Of a DNA stretch of 51,450 nucleotides, positions 34,362 to 43,304 are shown piece by piece. Source of the DNA: JAYZDF01 sp036337945 (GTDB lineage Bacteria > Myxococcota > Kuafuiibacteriia > Kuafuiibacteriales > Kuafuiibacteriaceae). The notes below the pieces were generated by a model. The model had not been told where the DNA came from. It saw nothing but the letters and a program-made list of their open reading frames with translations, and made no database searches. Location of the stretch: contig JAYZDF010000107.1 in assembly GCA_036337945.1 (NCBI GenBank), forward strand, positions 1 to 51,450. Reading direction: 5' to 3'. Position 1 is the stretch's first letter; the number at the start of each line of letters is the position of its first letter. Made by a program: the position numbers and the translations under genes.

Positions 34362-35210
34362 TCATTCAACAGTCTTAAGACCGATTTCCGCGCGTGCAGA
34401 TTTGTACCTTTCGGTGATTCGACCGAACGCAGTTCGAATTGCAAACCCATCATAACTTGGGACTGCTTCGGTCTTTCGAAAGCAATACACGGAGAGAAAA
34501 GGGCGATCGCGATCTTCTCGCATGAGTACGTTCAATTGGTTCTGAAGATACAGCTCCGCTTGTTCAGCTGCCTTCAGTACTCTCTCATTCCACTCAGTCT
34601 GATGAACTAAAATGAAGGTGCCCGTCTCGCTCATCGCTTCGGCGGCGGAAACACAGTAAGCCTCGACCCCACCACGAAGTTCAAACCGACAAGCTGAGCG
34701 TTGATAGTCTTTGGACATCGTTCCGGTCCCCACCGGGAAATAGGGAGGACTTCCTGTGACCAGCTCGAAACTTCCCCTCAGTTTCGTATCAATGACTGAG
34801 CGGAAGTCAGAATGCATGACTTCGATCGATAAGTCTGTAGGTAGCTGCGACACGGTCTTTTGAGCCATGAGAGCACTTTGGGCCTGAGCTTCGATACCAA
34901 TTGAGAATTGCGGTCGAAGTGCGTGCGAGGTTAGCAGAAGCACTGAACCAATGCCGCAGCCCAAATCCAAATAACGATTTGGCGCTCGAAGGCCCATATT
35001 CTTGGCGGCGTACCACGCAGTAAGGACATCATCGGTACTGGTCTTATGTCCGTTTTCCCTTTGGTAGATCGACCAATTTGCAACCAAGGCATCGTAAGTC
35101 GCATCTTCAGGCCAGCCGGTGGGTTCGAGTGGAATGTCCACAAATAAAGGCCATAGCACAGCTATCGTGCTCACCTGAAGACTTCGTTTTGATGCCGAAC
35201 TCTTTCGCAC
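34362..35210 (-). CDS. TrmN6-like tRNA1(Val) adenine-N6 methyltransferase
   Basis: A Rossmann methyltransferase of 282 residues with LDLGCGIGSVLLLTS (motif I), IEAQAQSALMAQKT (motif II) and GSPPYFPVG (motif IV). TrmN6-type enzymes usually have NPPY there; here the first residue is Ser, which some N-methyltransferases of exocyclic amines also have. The wording CRFELRGGVEAYC and the ending resemble TrmN6 (YfiC), which methylates A37 of tRNA1(Val). Another small-molecule or RNA substrate is possible. GTG start, uncertain. Monocistronic and divergent from the acyl-CoA synthetase. Confidence 0.75.
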   Translation of the reverse strand: MRKSSASKRSLQVSTIAVLWPLFVDIPLEPTGWPEDATYDALVANWSIYQRENGHKTSTDDVLTAWYAAKNMGLRAPNRYLDLGCGIGSVLLLTSHALRPQFSIGIEAQAQSALMAQKTVSQLPTDLSIEVMHSDFRSVIDTKLRGSFELVTGSPPYFPVGTGTMSKDYQRSACRFELRGGVEAYCVSAAEAMSETGTFILVHQTEWNERVLKAAEQAELYLQNQLNVLMREDRDRPFLSVYCFRKTEAVPSYDGFAIRTAFGRITERYKSARAEIGLKTVE

Positions 35211-35346
35211 TTATGCACAGCAACCGTTTGCATTCGACCTCTAGGCCAAAATTTGGTAATACCCGGTCGTCTCGAGGTACTTTGAATAAAACCCTCGAAA
35301 GAGTGCCTGCTGATTAGGCATTTGAATATGGAAGCAGAGGTCAAAT

Positions 35347-37017
35347 ATGAGTGAAGATAAACTTCTCCTTGATTACATTTACGAAAGTGAAACGAAGTAC
35401 GCGAACAGAGTCTGGTTGACTCAACCGCTTGGAAATGGAGTCACCAAGGACTACACCTGGAAGGAGGCCATAGGAGAGGCTCGTAAGATGGCCGCGCACA
35501 TTCAGACTTTGGGTTTGGAGCCGGGAAGCAACATCGCTATGGTTTCAAAAAATTGTGCGCATTTCATGATTACTGAAATGGCGATCTGGATGGCAGGTCA
35601 CTGCACGGTCGCTATTTTTCCAACGGTCAACCGACAGACAGCTTCCTACGTTCTTGAACATTCTGAAGCAAAAATCATTTTTATTGGGAAGTTGGACCAA
35701 CCCGATTGGAATGAGATTAAGCAAGGCATCCCGGCTGAAATTGCCCGAATTGGTTTTGCGATCGCGCCCAACGACGAATATGAAAAATGGGATGACATCA
35801 TCGCTAAGACCGAACCACTACAGGGCCAACCTGCTCGCAAAGCCGATGACCGGGCTATGATTATCTACACTTCAGGCTCAACGGGAACCCCGAAAGGTGT
35901 TGCCCATGGGTTTGGACCGATGTCGATTTCCGCGCGGGGAATGGTTCGTGACCTGAAACTCGATGAGAACGATCGATGCCTTTCATATCTTCCTCTCGCC
36001 CATGTTTTTGAACGCGCCTATATTGAGTGCACCTCTTTTTTGAGTCGCGGGCATATTTATTTTGCTGAGAGTCTCGATACCTTTGTTCAGGATTTGCAGC
36101 GTGCTCGACCCACCGTATTCATTTCGGTTCCACGACTTTGGCTGAAGTTCCAATTGGGTGTCTTTCAGAAGCTACCAAAGGAGAAACTAGGAAAGCTTCT
36201 AAAAATCCCTCTGCTCAATCGCGTCATAAAAAAGAAGGTATTGAGTGGGCTCGGTTTACAGCATGTGCGTCTGGCTGGAAGTGGCTCCGCACCGATACCG
36301 GCAGATTTGATTGCTTGGTATCGCAGCCTCGGTCTAAAACTTCTCGAAGGATATGCCATGAGTGAGGATTTTGCTTATTCTCATCTCTCCACTGACGAAT
36401 ACAACGAACCAGGGTACGTTGGCGTTCCGTACAAGGAAGTCAAAGTTAAGATCAGCGAAGATGGGGAGATTCTTATCGACTCGCCAGGTAAGATGCTTGG
36501 TTATTACAAACAGCCTGAGCTTACGAAAGAATCTTTCACCGAAGACGGCTATTTTAAGACAGGCGATCGCGGAGAGCGCAAAGCCAGCGGCCTTCTGAAG
36601 ATCACCGGGCGTGTCAAAGAGATTTTCAAAACCTCCAAGGGCAAGTATGTTGCGCCTGCGCCGATCGAAAACCTTATCAACAACGATGTTCACGTTGAAC
36701 TCAGTCTCGTAACAGGCGCAGGTCAGCCGCAGCCCTATGCACAAGTTGTTCTGGCGGAGGACCTGCGAGGGAAAGTTAACCAAGGGAATACGAAGCAAGA
36801 AGTGAGCGCCGCGTTAGAAAGCCTATTGGCAGACGTCAATAAACAGCTTGAGCATCATGAACAGCTTGAGTTCATGACTGTTGTATCAACTGAATGGACA
36901 ATCGGGAATGGTTTCCTCACACCTACGATGAAGATTCGACGAGGCGCAATCGAGGACGCTAGCAAAGAGCAAGTCGAATCTTGGTACGAGAAAAAAGAAA
37001 AAGTCATCTGGGCCTAA
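35347..37017 (+). CDS. Long-chain acyl-CoA synthetase-like AMP-binding enzyme
   Basis: Activates a carboxylic acid with ATP to an acyl-adenylate and then to acyl-CoA. The P-loop MIIYTSGSTGTPKGVAHG, RCLSYLPLAHVFERAY, LLEGYAMSEDFAYSH, the ISEDGEILIDSPGKMLGYYKQ strand, and the hinge region FKTGDRGERKASGLLKITGRVKEIFK (catalytic Lys further on, KGKYVAPAPIE) are all in place. The 556-residue length is normal, and the form resembles the AMP-forming long-chain family; chain-length preference cannot be told. AGAGG precedes the ATG. A strong terminator follows. Confidence 0.9.
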   Translation: MSEDKLLLDYIYESETKYANRVWLTQPLGNGVTKDYTWKEAIGEARKMAAHIQTLGLEPGSNIAMVSKNCAHFMITEMAIWMAGHCTVAIFPTVNRQTASYVLEHSEAKIIFIGKLDQPDWNEIKQGIPAEIARIGFAIAPNDEYEKWDDIIAKTEPLQGQPARKADDRAMIIYTSGSTGTPKGVAHGFGPMSISARGMVRDLKLDENDRCLSYLPLAHVFERAYIECTSFLSRGHIYFAESLDTFVQDLQRARPTVFISVPRLWLKFQLGVFQKLPKEKLGKLLKIPLLNRVIKKKVLSGLGLQHVRLAGSGSAPIPADLIAWYRSLGLKLLEGYAMSEDFAYSHLSTDEYNEPGYVGVPYKEVKVKISEDGEILIDSPGKMLGYYKQPELTKESFTEDGYFKTGDRGERKASGLLKITGRVKEIFKTSKGKYVAPAPIENLINNDVHVELSLVTGAGQPQPYAQVVLAEDLRGKVNQGNTKQEVSAALESLLADVNKQLEHHEQLEFMTVVSTEWTIGNGFLTPTMKIRRGAIEDASKEQVESWYEKKEKVIWA

Positions 37018-37056
37018 TCCTAAGCTCTACAATCCATCTTATACTTAAAATAGAAA

Positions 37057-37096
37057 CGCCGTGTAGCATGTGGCGATGCTACACGGCGCGTCTATT
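37057..37096. terminator. Bidirectional terminator between the acyl-CoA synthetase and FAS1 genes
   Basis: A perfect 13-base stem (CGCCGTGTAGCAT / ATGCTACACGGCG) with a six-base loop, with TTTT shortly after it on the plus strand and an A-rich run before it that serves the minus strand. It lies between two convergent genes. Confidence 0.85.
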
Positions 37097-37117
37097 TTGG
37101 GTGGGGTAGAGTTACGA

Positions 37118-38908
37118 TTACGGCATGAGTACTGCGTCAATGACGTGTACTACACCAGTAAGCGTTCTTATATCTTTCAACGTAGCTACAACGTTTGCAC
37201 GTCCACCTTTTCCGTCGACAACAGTAACCGCTCCGGTGTTGCTATCGATTTCAATGGTGAGTGAACCATTTGCTGCGTTTACAGTCATTCCATCGCTCAG
37301 GTCCGAAGACATTGCTTGCGATGAAATAACGTGATGAGCGAGAACTCCGTCTAATGTCGCTTGGTCGAGTGCGTTCAGGTCAAGCCCGGTCGCGGCGAAT
37401 GCGGCATTCGTTGGAGCGAAAACAGTGATCGGTGAGTCACCAGCCAATGTGTTTGGCGTGACAGCTCCCTGAATTGCGGTAGAAGCTTTACCGATAGCGT
37501 CGACCAAAGTTGAAAGGTCTGCGGTTGCTGATGCAACTTCAACAATGGTTGGGGGCACGATGACTTCATCCATGATGTGAATGATGCCGTTTGAGGCGGC
37601 GACGTCCATCGTTGCACTGAGTTGTGCACCGCCCACGCTCACTTGGTTATTTTCATTGCTGACAGCAAGACCAAGGTTAGCGAGAGAAGATAGGTCGTTC
37701 GTGCCTAGAACTTCGTCGGATTTCATCGAGCGTCCAACGACGTGGTGAAGTAGAATATTGGTGATAACGTTGACGTCTACGGGCGTGAGATCTACGCCGA
37801 GAGCCGTGAACGCGGCGTCAGTTGGTGCGAAGACCGTGAAAGGGCCGCCGGTTGAGAGCGTGTCAGCCAAGCCCGCATTTGTTGCTGCGGAAAGAAGAGT
37901 TGAGAACAGACCAGCGTCAGATGCTGTGTCTACAATGTTCTTCAGTGGGTCTTTCGCTTTTGGCATAATGACCGTGTCGATCAAGTGAACGGTTCCATTG
38001 AGCAGTCGGATGTCTGTAGCTACGATCTTGATGGTTTGACCGGATTCATCAGTGAGCGTAGCGCCGTCATTTCCGATTCCAACCGTGAGTTTTTTGCCGG
38101 CAAGCGTTTCGACTTCTTGACCGTCGGTCAAATCACCAGCGAGGACCTGGCTTGGTACGACGTGGTATTTCAAGAGCATGTCGAGCTCGGGTGTGTTCTC
38201 GAGAAGTGCTGTGAGTGCATTTCCGTCAATCTTCGCGAATGCGCTGTTGATTGGCGCGAAAACCGTCATGGGTCCACCTGCTGCGAGGGCATCCTTGATG
38301 CCTTGCGAAGATGCGCCTACGGCAGAAACGAGCGTAGAAAGGTCTGCGGTCGCTGCTGCTGTCTCCAGAATCGTTGGAGGAACAATAACCTGGTCAAGGA
38401 TGTGGATGACACCATTGGAAGCTGCAACATCGAGTGTGCTGCTCAGGTTAAATCCATTCACTTTGATTGGGCTTCCGCTTGCGTCGAACTTGAGTGAGGT
38501 GTTCGCTAAGGTTGTGAATTCCCCTGCTGCAAGTACGTCGCCCGATTTCTGTTCGCCGGCCACAACGTGATGGAGGAGTACGTTCGCTAGGAGTCCCGCG
38601 TCCGAAGGAACAGCATCGCCAAGCGCTGCGAATGCGTCATTCGTTGGGGCGAAAACGGTCAACTTGTCGGTTCCCGTGAGAGCGCCTACGAGCCCCGCCG
38701 TTTCAGCCGCAGAAACCAAAGTGCTGAAACCAGCCTCGGTTGCGACTTCAGCGATATTTCCCGGCGTTGTGTTGTTATTGTTATTCGTATTGTTGTTATT
38801 CGCGGGGGGAACCACTGGTTCGGATTCGTCGCTTCCGCAACCGACGGCAACCATGCAAGAAAACGCCAGCATGCCAGGGAATACCCACTTGTTTTTCAGG
38901 TTTATCAT
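37118..38908 (-). CDS. Lipoprotein with four fasciclin (FAS1) domains
   Basis: A 596-residue secreted lipoprotein: signal MINLKNKWVFPGMLAFSC, lipobox Cys24, an Asn-rich linker (about 36-50), then four FAS1 domains at about 51-178, 179-316, 323-453 and 454-596. Each has a TVFAPTN-type H1 box and an H2 box such as GVIHILDQVI. Domains 1 and 3 are alike (LLHHVV, STLVSAA/STLLSAA), and 2 and 4 are alike (TADLSTLV, HVVPSQ/HVISSQ), so a domain pair was duplicated. FAS1 proteins act in adhesion or matrix contact; here surface adhesion is likely. Tandem 11-base repeats lie upstream. Confidence 0.92.
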   Translation of the reverse strand: MINLKNKWVFPGMLAFSCMVAVGCGSDESEPVVPPANNNNTNNNNNTTPGNIAEVATEAGFSTLVSAAETAGLVGALTGTDKLTVFAPTNDAFAALGDAVPSDAGLLANVLLHHVVAGEQKSGDVLAAGEFTTLANTSLKFDASGSPIKVNGFNLSSTLDVAASNGVIHILDQVIVPPTILETAAATADLSTLVSAVGASSQGIKDALAAGGPMTVFAPINSAFAKIDGNALTALLENTPELDMLLKYHVVPSQVLAGDLTDGQEVETLAGKKLTVGIGNDGATLTDESGQTIKIVATDIRLLNGTVHLIDTVIMPKAKDPLKNIVDTASDAGLFSTLLSAATNAGLADTLSTGGPFTVFAPTDAAFTALGVDLTPVDVNVITNILLHHVVGRSMKSDEVLGTNDLSSLANLGLAVSNENNQVSVGGAQLSATMDVAASNGIIHIMDEVIVPPTIVEVASATADLSTLVDAIGKASTAIQGAVTPNTLAGDSPITVFAPTNAAFAATGLDLNALDQATLDGVLAHHVISSQAMSSDLSDGMTVNAANGSLTIEIDSNTGAVTVVDGKGGRANVVATLKDIRTLTGVVHVIDAVLMP

Positions 38909-38979
38909 TCTTATCTTATCTCCCAGTCACAATGATCCCCGCTTTTTCGCTTGGGAAATTACCAGTGTGACGACAAGAT

Positions 38980-39054
38980 ATCTATACAATATCTAGACAA
39001 GATCAAGATCTTTTGTGACGTCGCTCAAAATAATCTATACAATAGGTCTACACT
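38980..39054. promoter_or_regulatory. Two pairs of 11-base-spaced TnnACA repeats before the FAS1 gene
   Basis: ATCTATACAATA occurs exactly twice (38980-38991 and 39033-39044). Each is followed 11 bases later by a second TnnACA copy: TCTAGACAAG (38992) after the first, GGTCTACACT (39045) after the second. The four sites are therefore two pairs at one DNA-turn spacing, in the promoter region of the minus-strand FAS1 gene. The pattern resembles what I recall for CarH/LitR-type B12 photoreceptor operators; the regulator is not in the window. Confidence 0.5.
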
Positions 39055-39065
39055 CGGAGTTAACC

Positions 39066-39509
39066 CTAGATGCGGAACATAGCGATCGCTAAGATCCCTC
39101 GAACACTCCACAAGACCGTTCGTATCCAATTCGTGCGCACGAGCCTATGATGGGCCTCGGCATTGAATCCACTGCCTAACACTGTATGGGCCGGAACCTG
39201 CAATAAGGCGGTGGAGGCCCAGATTCCAAGAAGTAAACCGAATGCGATAAGATTGAGCCCGAAGTGCTGTTCCGTGGCTGGGTCCAGAGCCAGTAGAAGT
39301 GCGCAAACGATCTCGACGAACATACCAGGGAAAACCACGAACGTCGTTCGTCGCACGTTTTTCTCCTGATAGTCTACGAACCGGTCGTCTGGCACCTCAG
39401 CAAACAATGGATAGTGGACGAGCTGCACGAACCAGATGACGCCAACCATATAGAAAGTTGCACCCAGATGAGCAAAAAGCAGCATTGGATACCAATCATG
39501 CCCGACCAT
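39066..39509 (-). CDS. Four-helix membrane protein of unknown function
   Basis: A 147-residue protein with four likely membrane helices (around LLFAHLGATFYMVGVIWFV, VVFPGMFVEIVCALLLAL, LNLIAFGLLLGIWASTALL and the C-terminal RTVLWSVRGILAI). The motifs WFVQLVHYPLF, a His-rich section after the third helix and HHRLVRTNWIRT are shared with a group of unnamed bacterial membrane proteins that I recall but cannot name. The starting ATG has a poor ribosome-binding site. It lies just upstream of the FAS1 gene on the same strand; the 157 bases between them carry repeats, so co-transcription is not obvious. Confidence 0.7.
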   Translation of the reverse strand: MVGHDWYPMLLFAHLGATFYMVGVIWFVQLVHYPLFAEVPDDRFVDYQEKNVRRTTFVVFPGMFVEIVCALLLALDPATEQHFGLNLIAFGLLLGIWASTALLQVPAHTVLGSGFNAEAHHRLVRTNWIRTVLWSVRGILAIAMFRI

Positions 39510-39596
39510 GCGCTGGGACTAGGCACCTTACCGGTTCATGAGCAAATGCTTTATTTATGCTGACATTTGGGATGAATACGCCGTTTGAATCAAATT

Positions 39597-39627
39597 ATTG
39601 CGGACAAGCGTGATTTTTTGTCGCAAT
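39597..39627 (+). promoter_or_regulatory. Hairpin in the ychF leader
   Basis: ATTGCGGACAA and TTGTCGCAAT form a ten-base stem with one bulged G and a ten-base loop ending in T-rich sequence. It ends 53 bases before ychF. It could be a transcription terminator of unseen upstream reading or a leader structure; no partner gene is evident. Confidence 0.35.
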
Positions 39628-39680
39628 AGTACGCCCGGCCATCGTGTTCCTTTCTTTGGGCAGATGGCTGAGGAAATATC

Positions 39681-40775
39681 ATGGCCATCAATATCGGGAT
39701 CGTTGGACTACCCAACGTCGGCAAATCTACTCTATTCAACGCGCTGTCTTCGGCGGGTGCCGAAAGTGCGAACTTTCCTTTCTGTACGATCGAACCGAAT
39801 GTCGGAGTCGTCCCGGTTCCGGATGAGAGATTAGATACGCTCGCGAAAATTTACGACTCTCAAAAAGTCATTGCCACCAGTTTGGAGTTTGTAGACATTG
39901 CTGGTTTGGTCAAAGGTGCGTCACAAGGCGAGGGTCTCGGCAATCAATTCCTTGGAAACATTCGCCAATGTAACGCTATTGCGCATGTTGTTCGCTGTTT
40001 TGAGGACGAAAACGTTGTACACGTGGATGGCTCAGTGGATCCTCTTCGAGATATCGAAGTGATCGAAACCGAACTTTGTCTGGCCGATATGGCGACCGTA
40101 GAGAAGCGAGTTTCTCGCCAAAGTAAAATTGCAAAGTCAGGTGACAAAGAAGCCCGTGCTGATATGGAGGTTCTTGAGCCACTCTTGGCGCATCTCAATG
40201 AAGTCAAGCCTGTTCGAACCCTCGACCTTACGCCTGAGCAGCGAGCTCGCATCAAGGACTTGCACCTGCTGACCGATAAGGCCGTGATGTACATTGCGAA
40301 CGTCTCAGAAGAAGACGCAGCTGACCCGAGTGCGAATCCACACGTCAAGAAACTCCAAGAGGCAGTATCTCCCGCTCCAGTCATTTGTATCAGCGCAGGC
40401 ATCGAGGCTGAAATCTCTCAGCTCGAACCCGAAGAGCAAACTGATTACTTAGAATCGCTGGGGCTTACCGAACCTGGACTTCATAAAGTCATCCGTGAAG
40501 GCTATGCGCTGCTCGATCTAATTACCTACCTCACTGCCGGGCCCAAAGAGTCTCGGGCCTGGACTGTGAAACGCGGTTCGACCGCACCAGAAGCCGCTGG
40601 CGTCATCCACACAGACTTTCAACGCGGCTTTATCAAAGCTGAAGTTTCCCGGGTAGATGACTTGGTGAGCCTCGGCAGCGAAGCCGCAGTCAAAGCGGCC
40701 GGCAAGCTACGCATCGAAGGAAAAGAATACATCGTCTCGGACGGTGACGTCATGCACTTCCGGTTCAATGTTTAA
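39681..40775 (+). CDS. ychF: Redox-regulated ATPase YchF
   Basis: An Obg-related P-loop ATPase of 364 residues that binds the ribosome and is linked to oxidative-stress control. The P-loop is GLPNVGKSTLFNALS, switch II is VDIAGLVKGASQGEGLGN with the family's changed residues, and the NxxE motif of adenine specificity (YIANVSEED) replaces NKxD. The C-terminal TGS domain (LLDLITYLTAGPKESRAW to YIVSDGDVMHFRF) is complete. AGGAAA precedes the ATG. Confidence 0.96.
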   Translation: MAINIGIVGLPNVGKSTLFNALSSAGAESANFPFCTIEPNVGVVPVPDERLDTLAKIYDSQKVIATSLEFVDIAGLVKGASQGEGLGNQFLGNIRQCNAIAHVVRCFEDENVVHVDGSVDPLRDIEVIETELCLADMATVEKRVSRQSKIAKSGDKEARADMEVLEPLLAHLNEVKPVRTLDLTPEQRARIKDLHLLTDKAVMYIANVSEEDAADPSANPHVKKLQEAVSPAPVICISAGIEAEISQLEPEEQTDYLESLGLTEPGLHKVIREGYALLDLITYLTAGPKESRAWTVKRGSTAPEAAGVIHTDFQRGFIKAEVSRVDDLVSLGSEAAVKAAGKLRIEGKEYIVSDGDVMHFRFNV

Positions 40776-40792
40776 GACATGACGGAAGGTTG

Positions 40793-41458
40793 ATGAACTT
40801 GGAGGAACTTCTCCAAATTACCCCTTGGATTCACGCAAGCTTCGGAATAATTTGCATATTCAGTGGCCTGCTGGCGCTCACGGCCAAGAAACGCAGAGGG
40901 CGTCATTCAAATGCTGGACGCATATTTGCTGTCTCACTGACCTTTGCGTTCGCAGCGATTCTGCTCAACCTCATCATTCGTAAAAATGTCTTCATGTTCG
41001 GGCTGGGCTGGCTTGCTGTTTACACGGGTATCGAAGGCTGGCGTGCACTCCTAAGATTCAAAGGCAGTCTTCCGCAACAGCCAACGGTATTCGACTATCT
41101 CTTCGGTAGTTTAACCTTGCTCATATCTGTGGGACTGTTCGTCTTTGGTGTCAGGGTCTTTATTCAATCCAAAAATCCCATGGGATTCGTGTGCATCCTT
41201 TTTGGTGTTCTTGGCGTGTCTGTCCTGCGCAAAACCTGGCAACGGTACAAAACGATAGCCTCTGGGAAGAAATGGCTGAAGTTCCATATCGACATGATGC
41301 TCGCTGCCTTCTCTGCAGCAGTAACCGCATTCCTCGCCGTTCAATTTTCGGGTCATTTAGGCGATTTTGAGTGGGTGGTCTGGGTGACACCAACTTTGGT
41401 CCTATCGCGCTACGGCAGCTATGAGGCAAAGCGGCGTGGCCTTCGTGCCACCCAGTGA
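40793..41458 (+). CDS. DUF2306-like small membrane protein
   Basis: A 221-residue polytopic membrane protein with about six hydrophobic helices: WIHASFGIICIFSGLLAL, a basic loop KKRRGRHSNAGRIF, IFAVSLTFAFAAILLNLII, VFMFGLGWLAVYTG, YLFGSLTLLISVGLFVFG and later MMLAAFSAAVTAFLAV. The His/Gly loop HSNAGRIF is seen in DUF2306-like proteins, whose function is unknown. It starts 17 bases after ychF; GGAAGG is three bases before the ATG at 40793 and an in-frame TTG is immediately upstream. Probably co-transcribed with ychF. Confidence 0.7.
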   Translation: MNLEELLQITPWIHASFGIICIFSGLLALTAKKRRGRHSNAGRIFAVSLTFAFAAILLNLIIRKNVFMFGLGWLAVYTGIEGWRALLRFKGSLPQQPTVFDYLFGSLTLLISVGLFVFGVRVFIQSKNPMGFVCILFGVLGVSVLRKTWQRYKTIASGKKWLKFHIDMMLAAFSAAVTAFLAVQFSGHLGDFEWVVWVTPTLVLSRYGSYEAKRRGLRATQ

Positions 41459-41650
41459 CACTTCGCCGAGGTATGAGTCGATGATCAGTAGGTAGAGTGA
41501 TTTTAGGCTCCGTAGGCGTATGCGACTTGGATTTGGTTCCTTTTTTCGCTCTGATGAAAGCAGTTAATCCTGCCCAAAGGTTTTAGTTCTTATCAAACTT
41601 TTGGACTTGCTATTGTGCCTGTCTCCCAACAGTGGTTTAAGCGAGGTCAA

Positions 41651-41681
41651 GTGAGCGTCGACTCACACGGTGCCATGCACC
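41651..41681 (+). promoter_or_regulatory. Two short inverted repeats before the small membrane protein gene
   Basis: GTGAG/CTCAC and GGTGC/GCACC each form a five-base stem, stacked between the likely promoter region and the AGGGGG ribosome-binding site of the following gene. Weak; the arms are short. Confidence 0.25.
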
Positions 41682-41694
41682 AGGGGGAACAATA

Positions 41695-42099
41695 ATGACC
41701 GAATCACAAACACCACCAAAATCTTTTACGATTATTCACTGGATAGCGCTTGTCCTTCTGTTTTTGATGATGGCCCAGCCTACTTTCGACAACACTCGTG
41801 CACTAATGTCGGGTAAGATGGTCATGGGCGATCTCAGTATTGATGTGACTCCCGCGAAGATGGCTTTGCACCTTGTTGCTATGGCTGTGGGATGGGTTGG
41901 TATTGTTTTGTTCTTCAAGCGGAAAAAGCTCGGAGCCTACGCCAGTATTGCCGCTCATATTATTGGGTTCGTCGCTGTTTTTACGCAGACTCCTGAAATG
42001 CTTGAAATGATGCCACCTGCCGCTTTGGGCGTGTTTTATGTGATTCTTTTTGCCATTACTTTGGGACCCATTTTCAAGTTCAAAGCGCAGTATGCGTGA
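41695..42099 (+). CDS. Small four-helix membrane protein
   Basis: A 134-residue protein with four hydrophobic helices: IIHWIALVLLFLMMAQ, MALHLVAMAVGWVGIVLFF, SIAAHIIGFVAVF and LGVFYVILFAITLGPIF. Between helices 1 and 2 there is a polar loop ending in Lys (KMVMGDLSIDVTPAK). I do not recognise a family. The ribosome-binding site AGGGGG is strong and at good spacing. It is preceded by a 236-base gap holding short inverted repeats and is convergent with a GST-like gene; no operon partner is apparent. Confidence 0.65.
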   Translation: MTESQTPPKSFTIIHWIALVLLFLMMAQPTFDNTRALMSGKMVMGDLSIDVTPAKMALHLVAMAVGWVGIVLFFKRKKLGAYASIAAHIIGFVAVFTQTPEMLEMMPPAALGVFYVILFAITLGPIFKFKAQYA

Positions 42100-42163
42100 A
42101 ATACTGACGGGCCTTGACTCTGCTTCGCCCGTTCACAAATAAGCTAAGAAGACGAGTCCTTGA

Positions 42164-43039
42164 TCAAATTACAGCAGTCCGTCTTTGGTCGTAGGTATTC
42201 ATTATATACTGGCCGGCGACAGTCTCTCGACATTCTCTAATAAACGTCTGAAATGACGGGGTAAAGTCGTCGATGCCAGGCATTTTAACGGCCCCGTTCC
42301 CGAAATTATCGGGCATGACACAATAGGCTGCCAGGCTGCAAAATGCGATATCCATGGCTCCGAAACTTCCGTCCGAACTGAGCGTGCCTCCACGCTCAGT
42401 CACGGCAGCACCTACTGATTCAAATATTCGGCGTACTGTTTCTTTACTGCGCTCAACATTCTCGGGTGTAATCGCGAGCAGTTGCTGTATCCCTGCGATG
42501 ACTTTGCCGTTGATGAAGAGCCAAAGGATACGCTCATAGACTGAGGAAGAAGAGATCATGCGGTTGAGCAAGTGTTTTGATTCGGGAGCGAGAAGATAAT
42601 GGTAGCCTAATTGCCGAACTGAGACGCCAAGTTCCTCATCGAAAAGCGTTTTCCATTCTTCATCGGTTTCGCCGAGCGCGTACTCTAGAACTTCCCAGCT
42701 GTCCTTTAGAACTCGACCACCAGGCAGGCAAACCAAAGGTACCGCATATTTGCGTCGCCCGCCGTGAACACCGCTTTCTTGACCCACGTAACTGCTTTGA
42801 GAGCGGTCGGATTTATTGCGACGTAATTGGCCCACAAATTTTCCATGATAACCAGGTATGTATTGTATCTCTTCGAAGTCGATTCCAGCGTGTTCCAGAG
42901 CCCAGCGGCTCAGCTCACAATAATGAGAGTAGGCTATCGTAACCAAATGTGGCTTTTGGATTGATTTAGGGTCAAATGAGCTGGGCATCAACATGGGCGT
43001 TTTCTCTTCGGAAAATATCGATTTAATTTCCGTTGGCAT
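42164..43039 (-). CDS. Glutathione S-transferase-like protein
   Basis: A 291-residue protein with a thioredoxin-fold N-terminal part: LVTIAYSHYCELSRWALEHAG (Ser/Cys at the thiol position), a long insert with basic and Gly residues, YAVPLVCLPGGRVLKDSWEVLEYA with the cis-Pro and glutathione-Ser pattern, and a helical C-terminal domain (from about 150). It is longer than the usual 200-230 residues because of the 35-residue insert before the cis-Pro. The start is the ATG at 43039, with AGGTGG five bases upstream; a TTG at 43057 is rejected. Substrate unknown; detoxification or dehalogenation are possible for the family. Confidence 0.7.
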   Translation of the reverse strand: MPTEIKSIFSEEKTPMLMPSSFDPKSIQKPHLVTIAYSHYCELSRWALEHAGIDFEEIQYIPGYHGKFVGQLRRNKSDRSQSSYVGQESGVHGGRRKYAVPLVCLPGGRVLKDSWEVLEYALGETDEEWKTLFDEELGVSVRQLGYHYLLAPESKHLLNRMISSSSVYERILWLFINGKVIAGIQQLLAITPENVERSKETVRRIFESVGAAVTERGGTLSSDGSFGAMDIAFCSLAAYCVMPDNFGNGAVKMPGIDDFTPSFQTFIRECRETVAGQYIMNTYDQRRTAVI

Positions 43040-43304
43040 CCTACCACCTCTTTTCAAAGGAGAGATATTTTTCTCGGGACTTTTGCCTGAATTAAGTCGC
43101 TGAACCGAGTTATGAGAAATACGAGAGACAAATTGTACAATCGCTGTTCGGGTTCGAGCGAGGTAACGCTGGACCTGACCCTGAAGCTTTTACTCACCGT
43201 GATTGAGGAAATGGTATTAGGCTTTGAATAGTCCGAGATTTTTCCTAAAACAATTGCGCACCTGGCCTTTGCACGCCTCTCGGGACGTTATAGGTAACAG
43301 ATAA

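Noticed and set aside
38664..38996. A plus-strand frame of 110 codons over the start of the FAS1 gene
   Set aside because: It overlaps a certain lipoprotein gene antisense; its runs of Val, Ser and Leu mirror the codons of the signal and Asn-rich linker.
43134..43141. TTGTACAA palindrome upstream of dcd, compared with the TnnACA repeats near the FAS1 gene
   Set aside because: It is a single copy with no second site 11 bases away, so it does not support the operator idea.
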